A stretch of DNA of 64,000 bases from the NCBI RefSeq assembly GCF_015163075.1, contig NZ_JADDXU010000017.1, positions 62,001 to 126,000 on the forward strand, read 5' to 3'. Below are positions 59,485 through 64,000 of the stretch, in pieces (the stretch's first letter is position 1; the number at the start of each line of letters is the position of its first letter). A program made the translations under genes and the position numbers. Under the pieces are notes generated by a model. The model had not been told where the DNA came from and searched no databases. It was given only the letters and a program-made list of their open reading frames with translations. This DNA is from Streptomyces justiciae. GTDB taxonomy: Bacteria; Actinomycetota; Actinomycetes; Streptomycetales; Streptomycetaceae.

Positions 59485-59949
59485 ATGAGGCCTCCTTGCC
59501 GCATATCGCACCCTCGGCACTCTCGATACTCGTGACCCTCGCGCTGAATATGCCGGACGCCCGGCACGATCCGTGCGCAGCTCCGGTGCTGGTAGGTGAC
59601 TGGGAGGGCGAGGCTGATCTGACAGTTTTGCATACGTTCTCTGCTGAGCCGAGTACGCCGTTCGCCGGAATGCGACCCGCACGGAAGGCGCGACCGGGCA
59701 GACCCGGGGGCGGACTGCGTGCGGGAACGGGCACGGCCGGGCGAGGTGGTGCTCGGACTGGTGAACATAGCGCTGACGCCGTCAGAACCGCACGTCATGG
59801 CTGATCAGTGCCGTGTTCTCCGGGCCGGACCGCACTCGACTCTGGCCTTCGCACGCTACGTCATTTGACTCAGGGCTTTCCGTGCATCCTCCGATGCGAC
59901 CGGACGCCGCCTGGCTGTGCAATGAGTCGCAGCGGACAAGGAGGACCTG
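59485..59949. other. Divergent intergenic region of kinase and ferredoxin operon
   Basis: These 465 bp hold no supportable gene. The last segment carries a TTGACT box (59876-59881) and AAGGAGG (59938-59944), placed 5 nt before the ferredoxin ATG. No strong dyad was seen. A response-regulator site is expected here but is not identifiable by eye. Confidence 0.5.
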
Positions 59950-60261
59950 ATGACGATTGTGGTACATGGCCGTGACCAGACGCGTCGCGAGGTCGACGTC
60001 AACACCCGCGACAGCCTCATGCTCCAGCTTCGCCCTCTCAAGGTAGGGGTCATCGGCGTCTGCGGCGGCAACGCCGTGTGCGGCACGTGCCATGTCACGG
60101 TCCGGCCCGATCAGTGGGACCTGCTCGAACCGATTGACGAGTACGAGGAGGAAATGCTTGAGACGCTGCCGGATCGGCAGCCGAACTCCCGCCTGGCTTG
60201 TCAGATCGTCTACACGCCCGCACTGGACGGCCTGGAGCTCACGGTCGCCACGCGTATATAG
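59950..60261 (+). CDS. [2Fe-2S] ferredoxin, adrenodoxin type
   Basis: The protein has 103 residues. The cluster ligands appear as C-x5-C-x2-C in GVCGGNAVCGTCHVTV, with the fourth Cys in SRLACQIVY, matching the adrenodoxin/putidaredoxin class that serves P450 or oxygenase systems. It starts at the ATG at 59950 with a strong ribosome site. The matching reductase is the gene at 60850. No oxygenase is visible in the remaining window, so its partner may lie beyond 64,000. Confidence 0.94.
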   Translation: MTIVVHGRDQTRREVDVNTRDSLMLQLRPLKVGVIGVCGGNAVCGTCHVTVRPDQWDLLEPIDEYEEEMLETLPDRQPNSRLACQIVYTPALDGLELTVATRI

Positions 60262-60305
60262 CCGCACCCCCACACCCACCGCGTCGGCACACGAAGGGAA
60301 ACGTC

Positions 60306-60842
60306 ATGCCCCAGATCACCACCAGTTGCCGTACCGAAAATCCGCTCGTCCCCGTCGGAATGATCTCCCACGGCACGCTCACATCTCTCGACCTGCAGAA
60401 GTCGCGGCGCTTCTACGAGGAGGTCCTCGGCCTGGAGGTGATCCAGACCAGCCCCGTGTCGATGCTGATCCGCCTGGGCAGCGACCACACTTACGCTGTC
60501 GTCGAGACAGGGCAGCCCAGCACGATGGGCCTCCTCGACCACAACGGCCTCGATGTCCCGAGTGCCGAGGCCGTCGACGACGCCTATGCCGCGCTGGTGG
60601 CGAACAAGAGCGAATACGGGATCGGGCGGGTCACCAAGCCGCTCATGCAGCACGGGACCTACTCCTTCTACTTCGCCGACTGCGACGGCAACTGGTGGGA
60701 GATCGTGCACTTCGGCCCCCGTGGTTACGCCCCGATGTACGAGAACCCCGCACTAGACATCACCGGCCGGACCGACATCGACCTGGACGCGCTGGAGCAC
60801 ACCGGCAGTGACGAACAGGCTTCCCGCCCCGGGGACGCGTGA
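60306..60842 (+). CDS. VOC-superfamily extradiol dioxygenase-like protein
   Basis: The protein has 178 residues from the ATG at 60306. GMISHGTLTSLDLQKSRRFYEEVLGLEVIQ, LLDHNGLDVPS and YFADCDGNWWEIVHFGP give a His-His-Glu set at the usual VOC positions. Such single-domain enzymes include glyoxalases, fosfomycin-type enzymes and small extradiol dioxygenases; ring cleavage is favoured by the operon. It lies between the ferredoxin and its reductase, 44 bp after the former. Confidence 0.85.
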   Translation: MPQITTSCRTENPLVPVGMISHGTLTSLDLQKSRRFYEEVLGLEVIQTSPVSMLIRLGSDHTYAVVETGQPSTMGLLDHNGLDVPSAEAVDDAYAALVANKSEYGIGRVTKPLMQHGTYSFYFADCDGNWWEIVHFGPRGYAPMYENPALDITGRTDIDLDALEHTGSDEQASRPGDA

Positions 60843-60849
60843 TCATCGC

Positions 60850-62085
60850 ATGAGCACTGCGCAACGCGTCGTCGTCGTGGGAGCGGGAATCGCAGGTGTC
60901 CGGGTCGTGGAGTCGCTGCGCGAGAACGGCTTCGAGGGCGCCCTGACGGTCGTCGACGCCGATCCCGAACTGCCTTACGACCGTCCGCCACTGTCGAAGG
61001 AATTCCTCACTGGCGTCTTCGACGAGGACGACTTCAGGCTCTGGAGCGCCGACCGGATAACGGAACTGCGGGTCGAACTCCGGCTGTCGACCAGGGCTGT
61101 CGGCCTCGACACCGCCCGCAGGCGTGTCGCCGTGCGCTCTGCCGCTGACGGCGCCGACGAGCTTGCCTACGACCGGCTCGTGCTGGCGACCGGCGTCGCC
61201 CCTCGGCGCCCTGCGGCGTTCGTGGGGCTCGACGGGGTGCACACGCTGAGATCGCTCGCCGACGCCCGGGCGCTGCGGGACGCACTGAGAACAAAGCCCG
61301 GCCCGGTTGTCGTCGTCGGCGGTGGCTTCATCGGCGGAGAGGTCGCCACCTCGGCGGCCGAACAGGGGCTCGACGTGACGATCGTCGAGGGCGGCGGGAA
61401 CCTCCTGCCCAGCGTCCTGACCCCCGGCCTGTCCCGTCCCCTCGAACGTCTGCATGAAGCCAGTGGTGTGCGAGTGATCTGCGGCCGGACGGTGGCCGCT
61501 CTGCACGGCCAGGGCAGCGTCGAGTCCGTCGAGCTTGCGGACGGAACGCGGCTGCCCGGCGGCATCGTCGTGCTCGGTCTCGGTGGCGCACCGGAGACCG
61601 GCTGGCTGGACCGGTCCGGTTTGCAGCTCAGCGACGGCGTTCACACCGACGAGGGTCTGCGCACCCGGGCCGAGGGCGTCTACGCCATCGGCGACATCGC
61701 CCGTCGCCGTGACAGCGCCACCGGCGCGCTCGTGCGCCTTCAGCACTGGACCTCGGCCCATCGCCAGGCTGCCCACGTCGCCCGCGACCTGCTCGGCACC
61801 ACCGTCCCTTACCGGGACGTGCCCTTCATCTGGACCGACCAGCACGGCACCCGGCTGCAGATCGCCGGTGTCACCTATGGCGACGAGGTGCGCTTCGTCG
61901 ACGGCGGACCCGACACCGAGGCATACCTAGCCCTGGTACGGCGCGGCCCCGATCTCGCCGGAGTGATCGCGCTGGGCCGCATGCGCGAGTTCCAGAAAAT
62001 GCGCCGCCTGCTGTCCGATCCGCCGCGGTGGCAGTCAGTGGTCGCAGGCACACCGGATCTCGACACGCTCGGAGCTCAAGCATGA
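60850..62085 (+). CDS. Ferredoxin reductase (FAD/NADH)
   Basis: The protein has 411 residues. VVVVGAGIAGVRVVESLRENGFEGALTVVDAD is the FAD fold, and LPYDRPPLSKEFLTG is the family block. VVVVGGGFIGGEVATSAAEQGLDV is the NAD motif, and YAIGDIARR with LQHWTSAHRQAAHVARDLLG is the second FAD motif. It is a homologue of the reductase at 35669 and most likely partners the adrenodoxin-type ferredoxin. Its stop overlaps the hydrolase start by 4 bp (62082-62085). It is 7 bp from the VOC gene. Confidence 0.94.
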   Translation: MSTAQRVVVVGAGIAGVRVVESLRENGFEGALTVVDADPELPYDRPPLSKEFLTGVFDEDDFRLWSADRITELRVELRLSTRAVGLDTARRRVAVRSAADGADELAYDRLVLATGVAPRRPAAFVGLDGVHTLRSLADARALRDALRTKPGPVVVVGGGFIGGEVATSAAEQGLDVTIVEGGGNLLPSVLTPGLSRPLERLHEASGVRVICGRTVAALHGQGSVESVELADGTRLPGGIVVLGLGGAPETGWLDRSGLQLSDGVHTDEGLRTRAEGVYAIGDIARRRDSATGALVRLQHWTSAHRQAAHVARDLLGTTVPYRDVPFIWTDQHGTRLQIAGVTYGDEVRFVDGGPDTEAYLALVRRGPDLAGVIALGRMREFQKMRRLLSDPPRWQSVVAGTPDLDTLGAQA

Positions 62086-63005
62086 ACATCGTGTCTTTCT
62101 CGACACCGGGCAGCAGCCCTCGGCCGGGCTTCCTGGTCGGCGACGCCGTCCTGCCCGCCGACACCGTCCTGGGTCCGGGCGCCCCTGCCTCGGTCCCGGA
62201 CATGCTCGTCGCATGGGACGACATCCGTGAGCGGGTCATGCGGGCGACCGACAACGACGGCCTGCCGCGCATCCCTCGAAGTGACGTGCGCCTGCATGCG
62301 CCGATCCGGCCTGGCGCGCTGATCCTGTGCGCCGGTGGCAACTACCGAAGTCACCTCGAGGAGATGGGCGACTCCGTACCTGAGAAGGCGCCGTCATTCA
62401 TCAAGAGCCCGAACGCCGTGACGGGTCCGGACGCACCCATCGTCCTGCCGCCCGAATTCGCCGAGATGGTCGATTTCGAGGGTGAGCTGTGCGTGGTGTT
62501 CGGCCGCGAGTGCCACCGGGTGAGTGCGCACCAGGCCATGGACTACGTCGCGGGCTACACGATCCTCAACGACGTCTCCGCCCGTGACGGGGTGAGGGCG
62601 TTTCTCACGGCCGCCACACCGATCGAGGGCCGCTGGTCGGTCATCGAGATGCTCATGGGCAAGCAGTTCCCCACGTTCGCCCCCGTCGGCCCCGCGATCC
62701 TGACCGCGGACGAGGTCCCCGACCCCGGCGCCCTGCGGCTGACGACCCGGCTCAACGGCACCGTGATGCAGGACGCCCACATCACCGACCTCGTCGTGGG
62801 GATTCCGCAGCTCGTCGAGGAGATGTCTCGCTACTACAGCTTCGCGCCGGGCGACCTCCTGAGCACGGGCACCCCGGCCGGGGTCGGCGCGGGGCAGAAG
62901 CCGCCACGCTACCTCCGCGCGGGAGACGAGGTCGCCATCGAGGTGACCGGTATCGGCACACTCACCAACCGGATCGTTCCCGCCGCCGTTCCGGTCGCGA
63001 ACTGA
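62082..63005 (+). CDS. Fumarylacetoacetate hydrolase-family enzyme
   Basis: The protein has 307 residues. ILCAGGNYRSHLEEMG, FIKSPNAVTGPDAPIVLPPE, MVDFEGELCVVFGRECHRV with the metal-binding Glu pair, VAGYTILNDVSARD with Asp and GDLLSTGTPAGVGAG are the FAH signatures. Members hydrolyse or hydrate ring-fission products: acylpyruvates, oxalocrotonate or fumarylacetoacetate. Following a VOC dioxygenase, it would process a meta-fission or acylpyruvate product. The ATG overlaps the reductase stop. A decayed relative lies at 24401-24910. Confidence 0.93.
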   Translation: MNIVSFSTPGSSPRPGFLVGDAVLPADTVLGPGAPASVPDMLVAWDDIRERVMRATDNDGLPRIPRSDVRLHAPIRPGALILCAGGNYRSHLEEMGDSVPEKAPSFIKSPNAVTGPDAPIVLPPEFAEMVDFEGELCVVFGRECHRVSAHQAMDYVAGYTILNDVSARDGVRAFLTAATPIEGRWSVIEMLMGKQFPTFAPVGPAILTADEVPDPGALRLTTRLNGTVMQDAHITDLVVGIPQLVEEMSRYYSFAPGDLLSTGTPAGVGAGQKPPRYLRAGDEVAIEVTGIGTLTNRIVPAAVPVAN

Positions 63006-63020
63006 GGGAAGGACGGATCC

Positions 63021-64000
63021 GTGTCGCAGACCACCACACCAAGGCCGCCCGCCGAACTCGACCTGTCTGCCCGCTACCGACCGGGTGCCGGACCGGTGCC
63101 GGTGACCGGAGTCCAGGCGATCGCCCGGCTGCTGGTCGAGCAGCACGCCGCCGACGGCGCAGCCGGCCTGAACACCGCGACCTTCGTGTCCGGCTACCAG
63201 GGCAGCCCGCTCGCCGGGCTGGACATGACCCTGGCGAAGGCATCGGAACTCACCGAGACCGCCGCCCTGAAGCTGGTACCCGCCGTCAACGAGGAACTCG
63301 CGGCCACCTCGGTGTGGGGCAGCCAACTGGAGGTGCCCGGGCACGCGCGCACAGTCGATGGTGCAGTGGGCATCTGGTACGGGAAGGCCCCTGGCGTCGA
63401 CCGGTCCGGGGACGCGCTCCGGCACGCGAACATCAGCGGAGCGCACCCCCACGGCGGTGTACTCGTCCTCGCGGGCGACGACCCGGGCTGCAAGTCCTCA
63501 ACCATCCCCTGCACGAGCGAGCAGACGCTCGCCTCCTACGGGCTGCCGGTGCTCTACCCGGCCGACGCCGCGGACATCGTGCGTCTCGGCCGCTACGGCG
63601 TGGCCCTGTCGCGTGCGTCCGGCATGTGGGTCGGAATGAAGATCACCACGGACGTCGCCGACGGCATCTACACCGTCGACGGCTCAGTGGGTGAAGTCGA
63701 GGTAACCGTTCCGGAGCTGGAGTGGGAGGGCAAGCCCTGGACCTACCGGCAATACCCCAGCCTCACCCCGCCTGCGTCCCTGCGGGCGGAGGAGCAGCTG
63801 CACGGGCCACGGGCTGCGATGGTGCGGGCCTTTCTCGCCGCCAACCCGATCAACACCGTGGAGGTCGACACCCCCGATGCCTGGCTCGGGATCATCGCGG
63901 GCGGCAAGACCTACGCGGACGTGCGCCAGACACTGCGCGACGTCGGACTCGACGAAGGGGACGGCGAGACGGCTCTGAGGCGTGCCGGTATCCGGTTGCT
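63021..64000 (+). CDS. Indolepyruvate ferredoxin oxidoreductase-like protein, N-terminal part
   Basis: At least 326 residues are visible from a GTG (63021), preceded by GGGAAGGACGG; the gene is cut by the window end. VTGVQAIARLLVEQHAADGAAG and ATFVSGYQGSPLAGLDMTLAKA start the pyruvate-ferredoxin-oxidoreductase-type TPP fold. VLAGDDPGCKSSTIPCTSEQ and YGLPVLYPADAADIVRLG follow. The family oxidatively decarboxylates aryl 2-oxoacids to acyl-CoA. In this operon it could act on an aromatic 2-oxo acid. The catalytic and Fe-S domains lie beyond the window. Confidence 0.88.
   Translation, partial: MSQTTTPRPPAELDLSARYRPGAGPVPVTGVQAIARLLVEQHAADGAAGLNTATFVSGYQGSPLAGLDMTLAKASELTETAALKLVPAVNEELAATSVWGSQLEVPGHARTVDGAVGIWYGKAPGVDRSGDALRHANISGAHPHGGVLVLAGDDPGCKSSTIPCTSEQTLASYGLPVLYPADAADIVRLGRYGVALSRASGMWVGMKITTDVADGIYTVDGSVGEVEVTVPELEWEGKPWTYRQYPSLTPPASLRAEEQLHGPRAAMVRAFLAANPINTVEVDTPDAWLGIIAGGKTYADVRQTLRDVGLDEGDGETALRRAGIRL

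Overview
The base composition (about 70% G+C, strongly G/C-biased third codon positions), the dense two-strand layout and the gene families point to an actinomycete, most likely Streptomyces. The families include an F420-type luciferase-like oxidoreductase, a SpoIIE phosphatase with its own kinase domain, a trx gene behind a sigma-R-like promoter, and many TetR, MarR and IclR regulators. No tRNA, rRNA, CRISPR array or intact transposase was found. This looks like a chromosomal accessory region devoted to small-molecule redox chemistry and aromatic catabolism.

Positions 1-17,000 hold mixed stress and metabolic genes. They are the 5' end of a CoA-transferase, a chorismate-mutase-like protein, an aldo-keto reductase, a PucR-type regulator with an internal 12-residue repeat, an esterase, a TerC membrane protein, an F420-type oxidoreductase behind a MerR-type promoter, a LysR gene, and an FMN reductase divergent from a TetR gene. 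A LacI regulator sits next to 4-hydroxybenzoate hydroxylase (pobA). Thioredoxin is divergent from a disulfide reductase, followed by peptide deformylase, a PepSY membrane protein, a TPR protein and two MarR proteins.

Positions 17,000-34,800 hold a pirin, a large PAS-PAS-GAF-PP2C-HATPase phosphatase, and two paralogous MarR regulators flanking an ABC-2-like membrane protein. A decayed fumarylacetoacetate-hydrolase gene follows. Next come three aldo-keto reductases, a secreted propeller-like protein, a hydrolase, an MFS pump and an XRE/MmyB regulator. A shared GGGGT-N10-ACCCC element lies upstream of three of these genes. An SDR-TetR pair closes the block.

Positions 34,900-64,000 are the core aromatic region. 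(a) A tightly overlapping minus-strand operon (40,286 to 34,911) encodes Rieske dioxygenase alpha and beta subunits, a 105-residue protein, a diol dehydrogenase-type SDR, a three-cysteine ferredoxin, a ferredoxin reductase and a class II aldolase-type decarboxylase. This is the gene set of phthalate- or cumate-type pathways. (b) Around it lie an SRPBCC protein, hydrolases, a non-canonical SDR and an extradiol/VOC enzyme, with an IclR regulator. (c) A second operon (56,097 to 53,097) encodes a gamma-resorcylate-type decarboxylase, maleylacetate reductase and an intradiol (hydroxyquinol-type) dioxygenase, divergent from an IclR gene. (d) A two-component system stands divergent from a third operon (59,950 onward): adrenodoxin-type ferredoxin, VOC enzyme, ferredoxin reductase, FAH-family hydrolase and an indolepyruvate-ferredoxin-oxidoreductase-like protein cut by the window end. 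No oxygenase for this third electron-transfer chain is visible.

The simplest reading is that one or more aromatic acids are activated by the Rieske system and funnelled through decarboxylation and ring cleavage. A separate resorcylate/hydroxyquinol branch leads to 3-oxoadipate. The substrates cannot be fixed from sequence alone.
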